From RGIG995 sp045603745 (GTDB lineage: Bacteria; Bacillota; Clostridia; Oscillospirales; UBA644), in NCBI GenBank assembly GCA_045603745.1, contig JAZUMQ010000038.1:1-17704 (forward strand): 17,704 nt of DNA. The letters are read 5' to 3'. A program made the position numbers and the translations under genes. The notes beneath the pieces are model-generated. The model saw only the letters and a list, made by a program, of their open reading frames with translations, was not told where the DNA came from and searched no databases. Positions 1 to 6,817 of this stretch are shown here, piece by piece; the first letter of the stretch is position 1; the number at the start of each line of letters is the position of its first letter.

Positions 1-131
1 ACCACTACCATTATACTTGGAGGTCTAATTGATTTCAAGCCCTCTTGTTAGTTTCGGCTTGCATAAAGCTCGCCGAGTCTGTTTTTACTAAAGCGGTTTA
101 CCGCTCCCCCGGTAGAACCGGGGGTTTATTT
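1..131 (+). other. Hairpin-rich left edge with possible coding tail and a rho-independent terminator
   Basis: Frame 1 is open from base 1 to a TAG at 49-51 and reads TTTIILGGLIDFKPSC, which could be the end of a gene starting left of the window; I do not recognise it. Three dyads follow: CGGC/GCCG (55-58 with 72-75, inner GC/GC pairs), AGCGG/CCGCT (92-96 with 101-105), and CCCCCGGT/ACCGGGGG (106-113 with 117-124, loop AGA). The third is followed by TTTATTT and looks like a plus-strand terminator. The run of hairpins could be the 3' part of a structured RNA or the right end of an IS200/IS605-type element, but the sequence to the left is missing and I cannot decide. Confidence 0.35.
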
Positions 132-143
132 CGACTACCAATC

Positions 144-182
144 AAAACAATAACGCGGAAGAAGTTCTCTTCCGCGTTATTG
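144..182 (-). terminator. Intrinsic terminator of the HAD phosphatase gene
   Basis: A perfect 15-bp stem pairs 148-162 with 168-182 around a 5-base loop. Read on the minus strand it lies just after the stop codon at 189 and is followed by TTGTTTTG. It is fairly symmetrical and may also act on the plus strand. Confidence 0.85.
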
Positions 183-188
183 TATATT

Positions 189-902
189 TTATCGGGAAAT
201 TTCTTCGAGATAGATCATCAATTCCTCAAATCCACCGTGATGCCAACGATTGACGTCGTCATTCTCTTTATTGATCAGATCATCGGTTAAAAGAAACGTT
301 TTCATTCCCAATTCTTCAGCAACCATATCGTCTCCAACATCGTTACCAACCATTAAAACATCTTCCGGATTCAGATTCAAATGGTCAAGAATTTCTTGAT
401 AATATTGGAGGTTTGGCTTGCAATAAGTAGAATTCTCATATACAGTATAATAAGCGAAATCGTCAGGATTCAATCCTGCCCAACGAATCCGACTTTCCGT
501 AGCAATGGAGGGGAAAATGGGGTTCGTGGCAAGAACCGGAATCAATCCGAGATCCTTCACCAATTCCACTGTTTTTGCAGCATTGGGGTTAAAGCCGCAA
601 TCGGTTTGAACCTGCTGAAATTCGTTGGCATAATAGTCTTCCAACGTTTTCTCGTGACTCAAAACTTCTTTTCCGCAAACGGTAGGAAACACCTGCCAAA
701 AACGTGCTTCATTCGTGCAAGAACCATCGTTTTTTATCATGGCTTCGGTCCCTGCCCAAATTCCTTTCACTAATTGTTTGGGATCAAAACCGAAGGGTGC
801 CATTTTCTTGCAAAGACGACCGAAATAACTTTGAACAAAAGCATCTTGATCCATAGGGAGCAGGGTTCCGTCCAGATCAAAAAAGACAGATTTCAGAGAC
901 AT
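189..902 (-). CDS. HAD-superfamily hydrolase, probable phosphatase (phosphoglycolate phosphatase-like)
   Basis: A 237-residue soluble protein with all four HAD motifs in order. Motif I is FFDLDGT with nucleophile Asp9 and acid Asp11. Motif II is the Thr in LATNP (about residue 126), motif III the Lys in CKPN (about 162), and motif IV is GNDVGDD (187-192). The roughly 110-residue insert between motifs I and II is helical in character and fits a C1-type cap, which sets substrate choice. These enzymes usually remove phosphate from small metabolites; the substrate cannot be read from the sequence. AAAGGA lies about 8 bases upstream of the ATG and supports this start. It is a single-gene unit, divergent from spoIIR, with its own terminator. 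Confidence 0.85.
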   Translation of the reverse strand: MSLKSVFFDLDGTLLPMDQDAFVQSYFGRLCKKMAPFGFDPKQLVKGIWAGTEAMIKNDGSCTNEARFWQVFPTVCGKEVLSHEKTLEDYYANEFQQVQTDCGFNPNAAKTVELVKDLGLIPVLATNPIFPSIATESRIRWAGLNPDDFAYYTVYENSTYCKPNLQYYQEILDHLNLNPEDVLMVGNDVGDDMVAEELGMKTFLLTDDLINKENDDVNRWHHGGFEELMIYLEEISR

Positions 903-927
903 TTGAAAAATCCTTTCATTGGGGTTG

Positions 928-933
928 ATTATA
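928..933 (-). promoter_or_regulatory. Candidate -10 box (TATAAT) for the HAD gene
   Basis: A minus-strand TATAAT stands 26 bases before the ATG of the HAD gene. No good -35 hexamer is found 16-18 bases upstream, so the promoter call rests on the -10 box alone. Confidence 0.4.
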
Positions 934-1001
934 AAATAAAAAATGGGTAGATACTGAAAACAGACCGCACCGGATACATATCAAAAAAGGCGGTTTTATC
1001 T

Positions 1002-1598
1002 ATGAAAAAAATTTTACTCATTCCGGTAGCGGCAGTAATTATATTGTTGGGAGCATTTTTATTTTCGGATTTATCGGCGGCAAAAGAAGAAGCCGCGGCA
1101 ATGGAAAAAATTCTTCGTTTACACGTTCGGGCAGCCGATGACAGCGCCGAAGAGCAAGCGCTGAAACTTCAAGTTCGGAACGCAATTTTAACCTGCACCG
1201 AAAGGATTTTAGCCAATTGCTCCGACAAAAACGAGGCAAAAAAACGAATCCAATCAAATCTTCAAACTTTGGAGCAAGCCGGTCAATCAGTGGTATATGA
1301 AGAGGGAAAAGAGCATATCGTTTCCGTATCTTTGGAGAGAGAAATCTTTGAATATCGGGAATACGATGGATTTTTTCTTCCGGAAGGAGAATACGATTCA
1401 CTGATCGTCAACATCGGTTCAGGGGAAGGACAAAACTGGTGGTGCGTGGTCTTCCCTGCCGCCTGTTATATGGGAGCGGCGGAAATTGAAACCGATAAAA
1501 CGGTAATGCCTCAATGTTTTCAGCTGGCAAAGACCCGAGCAGAAAACGTAACGGTGAAATTTTGGCTTTGGGAAAAGATCAAAGAAATTTTCTCTTAA
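1002..1598 (+). CDS. spoIIR: Stage II sporulation protein R
   Basis: A 198-residue protein with an N-terminal hydrophobic segment (about residues 4-24), so secreted or membrane-anchored. The conserved SpoIIR body is clear: ILRLHVRAADDSAEEQALKL near residue 37, then REYDGFFLPEGEYDSL and the hallmark GEGQNWWCVVFPAACY. In Bacillus, SpoIIR is made in the forespore and signals across the septum to the protease SpoIIGA, which activates pro-sigma-E in the mother cell; this places the organism among endospore formers. AAAGGCGG about 8 bases upstream supports the ATG. The gene stands alone and is divergent from the HAD phosphatase. In Bacillus it is read by sigma F, but I could not find a convincing sigma-F promoter here. 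It ends tail to tail with the DUF2461 gene. Confidence 0.95.
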   Translation: MKKILLIPVAAVIILLGAFLFSDLSAAKEEAAAMEKILRLHVRAADDSAEEQALKLQVRNAILTCTERILANCSDKNEAKKRIQSNLQTLEQAGQSVVYEEGKEHIVSVSLEREIFEYREYDGFFLPEGEYDSLIVNIGSGEGQNWWCVVFPAACYMGAAEIETDKTVMPQCFQLAKTRAENVTVKFWLWEKIKEIFS

Positions 1599-2290
1599 AA
1601 AGTATAACTTTCATAGGAAAATTCTCCCGGCTTGGAGTCTGCAACTTCCATTAAAATCTCGTAAAAATGTGCAGCAGATTCAAATGCTTCGATCACGTCG
1701 GGAACAAAATCCCGTGTTTGTAAAATCTCATTATCATACCGTTTTGTAACGAGATAAAAATTTTTATACGTGTACCATTCCTCTAAGCCTTTGGGCGCAC
1801 CTTCCTTGGGCTTTTTGTAACACTCTCCACAGACCGAAAGTCCACCATCGGAAGCTTCTTTCAACGCTTTTTTAAAGTCACTGGGACAATCGGAAATATA
1901 ATCCCGAAATTTCCGCATAAAAGCAGGAGACATATCAAGAAAAGCCAAACCGTATTGAAAATGGTCGGGCATAACTTCAAAGAAGAGCAGGGGTATATCC
2001 CACCGATCCAAAGCGGGTTTATAAGAAATCCAAACGTTGTTGCGGTAGAGCGATTTATCATGGGTAAAGCGGGTATCTCTCCGCGCCCGAGATACGCAAC
2101 GACGGGGTTCGATGAGAATACGGTCGTCGATTTTCCGGGCAGTCTGTCCCAGTTCATAGGTCAGCTCTCCAAACGGATCTTTGACGAGACGCTTGTATTC
2201 GGTTTTATGGGCTTCGTACCAGGGTTTACTGTTACGTTCCCGCAACTCTACCATGAAAGATTGCATATCGGCAGGGATTCCTTGAAACAT
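1595..2290 (-). CDS. DUF2461 domain protein (TIGR02453 family)
   Basis: A 231-residue soluble protein covering the whole DUF2461 domain. Family hallmarks are NSKPWYEAHKTEYKRLVKDP near the N-terminus, then RVSRARRDTRF-like (here CVSRARRDTRFTHDKSLYR) and a YKNFYLVTKRYDNE segment near the C-terminus. The function of the family is unknown. The longer open frame begins with GTG at 2299, but the last G of AAGGAG is the G of that codon; the ATG at 2290 has AAGGAG at 8-base spacing and is the likelier start. It has its own strong promoter. Its stop codon overlaps that of the convergent spoIIR by 4 bases, with no terminator between them. Confidence 0.88.
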   Translation of the reverse strand: MFQGIPADMQSFMVELRERNSKPWYEAHKTEYKRLVKDPFGELTYELGQTARKIDDRILIEPRRCVSRARRDTRFTHDKSLYRNNVWISYKPALDRWDIPLLFFEVMPDHFQYGLAFLDMSPAFMRKFRDYISDCPSDFKKALKEASDGGLSVCGECYKKPKEGAPKGLEEWYTYKNFYLVTKRYDNEILQTRDFVPDVIEAFESAAHFYEILMEVADSKPGEFSYESYTF

Positions 2291-2318
2291 GGGACACACT
2301 CCTTAAAAAGATGGTAAC

Positions 2319-2347
2319 AGTATAGCATATTTCCTGAAAAAAGTCAA
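2319..2347 (-). promoter_or_regulatory. Sigma-A-type promoter of the DUF2461 gene
   Basis: On the minus strand TTGACT (2342-2347) is followed after exactly 17 bases by TATACT (2319-2324). The -10 is preceded by TGC, giving an extended -10 element. The -35 box begins one base after the T-tract of the terminator of the glmM unit. Confidence 0.85.
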
Positions 2348-2348
2348 G

Positions 2349-2375
2349 AAAAAATGGCACGACGTGCCATTTTTT
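2349..2375 (-). terminator. Intrinsic terminator of the glmM-acetyltransferase unit
   Basis: A perfect 12-bp palindrome (2349-2360 with 2364-2375, loop GAC), with a GTGCCA/TGGCAC core and A/T ends that supply the U-run on either strand. It lies 19 bases after the minus-strand stop at 2394. Confidence 0.85.
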
Positions 2376-2393
2376 CCTATCATTATACAATTT

Positions 2394-3062
2394 TCATTCA
2401 GGTTTACGTTCGACTACATTATCGAGAGTTTTGACGATGCAATCCCCGGGAAAAACACCGCGAAGGGCGTTGTTGGGATACACGGAAGTACGTTTTCCCA
2501 ATACCGTACCGGGATTCAGAACGCAAGCACAACCGACGTCTGCCCCATCTGCCAAAAACGCACCGACCTTCCGCAAACCCGTGGGATAATCAACCTCTCC
2601 GTGAACCACTACCGGTTTTCCGTCAGATTTCAAATTAGAGCAAATTGATGCCGCTCCAAGATGAGAACGATTTCCAAGAACAGAATCTCCTACATAATTA
2701 TAATGAGGGGCTTGCACGTGTTCAAGCAAAACGCAATTTTTGAATTCGGACGAATTTCCCAAAACGCAATCGGGACCGGTAATAACGTTCCCTCGAAGAT
2801 ATGCACCGGGGCGCACTTGCGTTCCCGAACCGAGAATTGCCGGGGGTTCGATGGTCGCAGTAGGGCTGATGGAAACGTTTTTTCCCACGAAAACCCCTTC
2901 GGAAATCTCCGTAAAATCGGTAAGCCCTTGATTAATCAGATTCCGGATATAATCCTTGATCTTTGGGAGAATTTCCCAAGGATACTCGCTGGATTCAAAC
3001 AGATCCACCAAATAAGACGTTTGACAATCATAAAGCTCTTTCGTCTTTACAAACTTATTCAA
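2394..3062 (-). CDS. GlmU-like left-handed beta-helix acetyltransferase without a uridylyltransferase domain
   Basis: A 222-residue protein. Residues 1-55 are a short helical region; from about 56 onward it is a hexapeptide-repeat beta-helix. It aligns without gaps to the acetyltransferase half of E. coli GlmU: Arg90, Lys108, His120, Tyr123, Asn143 and Lys149 fall at the places of Arg333, Lys351, catalytic His363, Tyr366, Asn386 and Lys392, whereas Asn377 is replaced by His134. The nucleotidyltransferase half of GlmU is absent. With GlmM just upstream, acetylation of glucosamine-1-phosphate is a reasonable guess, but another sugar acceptor is possible. The start is a TTG lying inside the last codons of glmM (8-base overlap), with AGAGGG 7 bases before it; there is no ATG near by. 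It is probably translationally coupled to glmM. Confidence 0.8.
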   Translation of the reverse strand: MNKFVKTKELYDCQTSYLVDLFESSEYPWEILPKIKDYIRNLINQGLTDFTEISEGVFVGKNVSISPTATIEPPAILGSGTQVRPGAYLRGNVITGPDCVLGNSSEFKNCVLLEHVQAPHYNYVGDSVLGNRSHLGAASICSNLKSDGKPVVVHGEVDYPTGLRKVGAFLADGADVGCACVLNPGTVLGKRTSVYPNNALRGVFPGDCIVKTLDNVVERKPE

Positions 3063-4677
3063 CGCAATACCCTCTTTCCCGGATCACATCAATAATTCGC
3101 TGCGCGTATTCTTCGCATTTAACCTCGTTTTCGCTTTCAATCATAACGCGAATGAGAGGTTCGGTTCCGCTTTCCCGAAGAAGAACTCGGCCTTTCCCAT
3201 CAATATCCTTTTCTACGGCATTACGAACCTCTTGTACTTGAGAGTCGCCCATAACGGCAGCCTTATCTTTTACTCGAACGTTTTTCGTTAACTGAGGATA
3301 CAGTTTCAAGGGCTCTACCAGTTTGGAAAGAGGCATTTTGGAACTGCAAATTTCTTCCGCCAACATGATTGCCGTCAAAATACCGTCGCCGGTGGTAGCA
3401 TATTTCCGAAGAATAATATGTCCGGAACTCTCTCCGCCTAAAGCATAATCATTCTTCTGCATACATTCATAAACGAAACGGTCGCCCACAGTGGTTTGAA
3501 CATTCTTGATTCCAAGTTTATCAAGAGCCGAAACCAATCCACTGTTGGACATGATCGTTGAGACCACTGTATCGTTCTTCAACATACCACGGTCATGCAA
3601 GCGTTTTCCTAAAATATACATAATTCCGTCCCCGTCGACAACGTTTCCGTTTTCATCAACGGCAAGGCAACGGTCGGCATCGCCATCAAAAGCAAAGCCA
3701 ACGTCCAAATGCTGCTCTTTGACGAGACGACAAAGGTTTTCGATATGGGTCGAACCGCAATTTTCGTTGATATTAAGTCCATCAGGTTCTGCACCAATTA
3801 TCACAGTCTGCGCACCCAAAGCGCCAAAGACGGCGCCGGCAACCGACCAGGAAGAACCGTTTGCACAGTCAAGACCGATCCGAAGTTTGCGATAAGAATA
3901 GGAAGCCAAAGAAATCAAATATGCGATATACCGATTTCTACCGGCAACGTAATCTACAATACAACCGAGACGTTCACCGGTAGCAAAGGGTAAATCGTCT
4001 CCGGAAATACCAAGGGGAGACAGATCATCGTCCAGATAAGATTCAATCAGTGCGGTGGTGGAATCGTCCAACTTTTCACCGTATCGATTCAAAACCTTGA
4101 TTCCATTATCGGTAAATGGGTTGTGAGATGCCGTAATCATGATCCCGCAATCAAATTCATCTTGTGCCGTGACGTAAGATACGCTGGGCGTGGTGGTCAC
4201 GTGGAGCATATAAGCATCGGCACCGGAAGCAGTAATCCCGGCGACAATGGAATATTCCAGATTATAGCTGGAACGACGGGTATCTTTCCCTACGACGATA
4301 CGGGGTTTGTATCCCGGTTTTTTGCAGCCGGAAAGTTCGGAAGAATAATACCAACCCAAGAAACGTCCGATTTTGTATGCTTGGACGGAAGTCAAGTTTA
4401 CGTTTACTTCCCCGCGGAATCCGTCGGTTCCGAAATATTTGTTTTTACGGGGAAGGTCTACCGGCGTCCGATCTACCGTAACACTATCTTTCAATAATTC
4501 ATCGGCAGTAATATTAAAGACAGAACAAAGAAGCAGAATCTTATCAATTTGCGGCAGAGCTTGATCAATTTCCCATTTAGAAACCGATTGTCTGGAAACC
4601 GAAATCTTTTCCGCTAATTGCTCTTGAGAAAGATTCGCTGTCGTGCGAAGGTGAAACAATTTTTCGCCAAGGGTCAT
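3055..4677 (-). CDS. glmM: Phosphoglucosamine mutase with N-terminal XRE-type helix-turn-helix domain
   Basis: A 540-residue single open frame. Residues 1-63 form an XRE/Cro-type HTH with the typical LSQEQLAEKISVSRQSVSKW. A linker covers 64-79, and from residue 80 (KYFGTDGFRG) it is a complete GlmM. All mutase sites are present: the phosphoserine loop ITASHNP with Ser184 (equal to Ser102 of ordinary GlmM after removing the 82 extra residues), metal loop DGDADR (331-336), sugar loop GGESSGH (414-420) and phosphate loop RESGTEP (501-507). GlmM turns glucosamine-6-phosphate into glucosamine-1-phosphate for UDP-GlcNAc and the cell wall. The ordinary family is about 450 residues without HTH. A GTG at 4689 touches the AAAGG ribosome site, so the ATG at 4677 (10-11 bases away) is preferred. 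The HTH suggests self-regulation, which is inference. Confidence 0.93.
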   Translation of the reverse strand: MTLGEKLFHLRTTANLSQEQLAEKISVSRQSVSKWEIDQALPQIDKILLLCSVFNITADELLKDSVTVDRTPVDLPRKNKYFGTDGFRGEVNVNLTSVQAYKIGRFLGWYYSSELSGCKKPGYKPRIVVGKDTRRSSYNLEYSIVAGITASGADAYMLHVTTTPSVSYVTAQDEFDCGIMITASHNPFTDNGIKVLNRYGEKLDDSTTALIESYLDDDLSPLGISGDDLPFATGERLGCIVDYVAGRNRYIAYLISLASYSYRKLRIGLDCANGSSWSVAGAVFGALGAQTVIIGAEPDGLNINENCGSTHIENLCRLVKEQHLDVGFAFDGDADRCLAVDENGNVVDGDGIMYILGKRLHDRGMLKNDTVVSTIMSNSGLVSALDKLGIKNVQTTVGDRFVYECMQKNDYALGGESSGHIILRKYATTGDGILTAIMLAEEICSSKMPLSKLVEPLKLYPQLTKNVRVKDKAAVMGDSQVQEVRNAVEKDIDGKGRVLLRESGTEPLIRVMIESENEVKCEEYAQRIIDVIRERGYCVE

Positions 4678-4700
4678 AAGATCACACACCTTTCATATTC

Positions 4701-4715
4701 TATAATATTATTATA
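4701..4715 (-). promoter_or_regulatory. glmM -10 box inside an A/T inverted repeat
   Basis: On the minus strand the sequence reads TATAAT-AAT-ATTATA, a perfect 6+6 dyad with 3-base spacer. Its first half (plus-strand 4710-4715) is a consensus -10 box, 33 bases before the glmM ATG. The nearest -35-like hexamer, TTGATA, sits 21 bases upstream, which is too far for a standard promoter. The repeat is purely A/T and could be chance, or an operator for the HTH domain encoded downstream. Confidence 0.4.
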
Positions 4716-4791
4716 CCTCAAAAGGAATTCTTTTTCTATCAACTCAGATTGGAAGTTTTTAGCAACTACAGGTTGCGAACAAAAGGAAAAT

Positions 4792-4822
4792 AAAACCACC
4801 TCTCTATAGAAAGGCGGTTTTT
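4792..4822 (-). terminator. Intrinsic terminator of pckG
   Basis: A 13-bp stem with two G-U pairs (4792-4804 with 4809-4821, loop TATA) has AAAACC at its base. It follows the pckG stop on the minus strand and is followed there by ATTTTCC. Confidence 0.8.
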
Positions 4823-4832
4823 TCTTGTTAAA

Positions 4833-6605
4833 TTACTTGGAAAGACGAGCTTCAAAAGCGTCCAGCTGATTCCACAGTTCCTTAGGCATACGATTGCCGA
4901 TAGAGTCGATCTTGTTGTAGAATTCACGCAGGCCCTTGGCATCTTCCAACCACAGGTCGTTATCTACGGACAGAAGCCCCTTGACGGTATCAAGGTCAAT
5001 ATCGAGACCTTCGATATTGATGTCTTCTGCCTTGGGCATATAACCGATGGGAGTTTCTACTGCATCAACAGTACCGTCGCAACGAGCGAGGATCCACATC
5101 AGGACACGCATATTGTCGCCAAATCCGGGCCAAATGAAGTGACCTTCGTCATCGGTGCGGAACCAGTTAACGTTGAAGATCTTGGGAGCCTTGGGAATCT
5201 TGGTACCCATATTCAGCCAGTGAGCAAAGTAATCGCCCATGTTGTAGCCACAGAAGGGCAACATAGCCATAGGATCGCGACGAACGACACCGACGGCACC
5301 GGCAGCAGCAGCGGTGGTTTCGGAAGCCATAGCAGAACCGACAAAGACACCGTGATTCCAGTCAAAGGACTGATAAACCAGAGGAGCGGTCTTAGCACGA
5401 CGGCCACCGAAGACGATCGCATCGATGGGAACACCGGCAGGGTTGTTAAATTCCTTGGAAACGCAGGGGCAGTTTTCTGCCAGGGCAGTAAAGCGGGAGT
5501 TGGGGTGAGCACCCTTTTCAGTAGCGGTTTCGCCATTCCAGGGGTTCCCCTTCCAATCGAGGGCATTCTTGGGAGGATTCTTATCGAGACCTTCCCACCA
5601 AACGGTATTGGTATCCTTGTTCAAAACCACGTTGGTGAAGATGGTATCACGCATCGTGGTCTGCAAAGCGTTGGGGTTGGATTTTACGTTGGTACCGGGA
5701 GCAACACCGAAAAATCCGTTTTCGGGGTTGACTGCCCACAGACGTCCGTCAGGACCGACGCGGAGCCAAGCAATATCGTCACCGACACACCAGACTTTGT
5801 AACCCTTTTCGCGATACAACGCGGGAGGAATGAGCATTGCCAAGTTGGTCTTACCGCAAGCGGAGGGGAATGCAGCGGAGATATAGCGGATTTCGCCCTG
5901 AGGATTTTCGATACCCAAAATCAGCATATGTTCCGCAAGCCAGCCTTCGTTGTGAGCAAGGTAAGAAGCGATACGCAGAGCAAAGCACTTCTTTCCGAGA
6001 AGAACGTTTCCGCCGTAACCGGAGTTAACGGACATGATGGTATTGTCTTCGGGGAAATGGACGATATAACGATTTTCTTCGTCAATATCCTTACGAGCGT
6101 GAAGACCCTTAATAAAGTCGGGAGAATCACCGAGAGCATCGATAACTTCTTTCCCGGCACGGGTCATGATGAGCATATTCAGAACGACGTAGATAGAGTC
6201 GGTCAGTTCAATACCGATTTTTGCGAAGGGAGAACCGACAACGGACATGGAATAAGGAATGACGTACATGGTTCTGCCCTTGTAAGAATCCTTGTACAGG
6301 GCGTTGAGCTTCGCGTACATTTCCTGAGGATCACACCAGTTGTTGGTTGCACCGGCATCTTCCTTCTTGGAAGTGCAGATAAAGGTACGGTTTTCTACAC
6401 GGGCAACGTCGTTAACGGCGGTACGGTGCAGATAGCAGTTGGGGAGTTTTTCCTGATCCAGCTTCGTCAATTCGCCGGTAGAACAAGCTTCGGCACGGAG
6501 AGCCTCGGTCTGTTCCTTGCTGCCGTCGATCCAGACAACGTTGTCGGGATTGACAAGAGCCTTCACTTCGTCGATCCATTGAAGGACCGCTTTGTTGTTG
6601 GTCAT
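4833..6605 (-). CDS. pckG: Phosphoenolpyruvate carboxykinase (GTP)
   Basis: A 590-residue cytoplasmic enzyme, full length for the GTP-dependent class. It interconverts oxaloacetate plus GTP with phosphoenolpyruvate, CO2 and GDP. The kinase-1a loop FPSACGKTNLAM (about 246-257) carries the hyper-reactive Cys250 of GTP-type enzymes. The metal-binding GDDIAWL is at 275-281, and NPENGFFGVAPGTN follows. In gut Clostridia this enzyme can also run in the carboxylating direction in fermentation; the direction here is unknown. A GTG at 6614 overlaps the AAAGGTGA ribosome site; the ATG at 6605, 8 bases after AAAGG, is the likelier start. Its codon use favours C-ending codons more than that of glmM, hinting at strong expression. 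It has its own promoter and terminator and is divergent from ligA. Confidence 0.96.
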   Translation of the reverse strand: MTNNKAVLQWIDEVKALVNPDNVVWIDGSKEQTEALRAEACSTGELTKLDQEKLPNCYLHRTAVNDVARVENRTFICTSKKEDAGATNNWCDPQEMYAKLNALYKDSYKGRTMYVIPYSMSVVGSPFAKIGIELTDSIYVVLNMLIMTRAGKEVIDALGDSPDFIKGLHARKDIDEENRYIVHFPEDNTIMSVNSGYGGNVLLGKKCFALRIASYLAHNEGWLAEHMLILGIENPQGEIRYISAAFPSACGKTNLAMLIPPALYREKGYKVWCVGDDIAWLRVGPDGRLWAVNPENGFFGVAPGTNVKSNPNALQTTMRDTIFTNVVLNKDTNTVWWEGLDKNPPKNALDWKGNPWNGETATEKGAHPNSRFTALAENCPCVSKEFNNPAGVPIDAIVFGGRRAKTAPLVYQSFDWNHGVFVGSAMASETTAAAAGAVGVVRRDPMAMLPFCGYNMGDYFAHWLNMGTKIPKAPKIFNVNWFRTDDEGHFIWPGFGDNMRVLMWILARCDGTVDAVETPIGYMPKAEDINIEGLDIDLDTVKGLLSVDNDLWLEDAKGLREFYNKIDSIGNRMPKELWNQLDAFEARLSK

Positions 6606-6629
6606 AAAAGTCACCTTTCTCTTTCTCTT

Positions 6630-6649
6630 CGCGATCTAAAAGATCTGCG
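6630..6649 (-). promoter_or_regulatory. Small hairpin in the pckG leader
   Basis: CGC-GATCT-AAA-AGATC-T-GCG forms an 8-bp stem with one bulged base in the transcribed leader, about 25 bases before the start codon. It has no U-tract, so it is not a terminator. It could stabilise the mRNA; no known riboswitch pattern is visible. Confidence 0.35.
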
Positions 6650-6679
6650 CAAGATCGTAATTTTACAATATTCTTAAGC

Positions 6680-6708
6680 AGTATAGCATATTTTTCCCAA
6701 TTTTTCAA
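6680..6708 (-). promoter_or_regulatory. Sigma-A-type promoter of pckG
   Basis: Minus-strand TTGAAA (6703-6708), 17 bases, then TATACT (6680-6685) preceded by TGC as an extended -10. The 15 bases around the -10 are identical to those of the DUF2461 promoter at 2318-2332. Confidence 0.85.
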
Positions 6709-6770
6709 GAGATATAAAGAAAATTTACAAAATATTTCCGAATTTTCACACAAAAAACACATGATTGGGT

Positions 6771-6776
6771 TATAAT
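6771..6776 (+). promoter_or_regulatory. Candidate -10 box (TATAAT) for ligA
   Basis: A plus-strand TATAAT lies 41 bases before the ligA ATG. No good -35 hexamer stands at 16-18 bases; the nearest TTCACA is 20 bases upstream. Confidence 0.5.
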
Positions 6777-6817
6777 AAAGGAAAAACCATCGGAAAAATC
6801 CTTTGGAGGGTAGTAAA

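Noticed and set aside
940..1001. Possible sigma-F promoter for spoIIR
   Set aside because: GGATACATAT partly fits the sigma-F -10 pattern, but no acceptable -35 (GYATA) lies at 15-16 bases; too weak to call.
4762..4776. GCAAC/GTTGC hairpin between glmM and pckG
   Set aside because: Only 5 bp with no U-tract on the proper side; the pckG terminator at 4792-4822 explains the gap better.
5139..6677. A 512-codon plus-strand open frame opposite pckG
   Set aside because: It is antisense to a fully conserved PEP carboxykinase, has no family resemblance, and comes from the codon bias of pckG.
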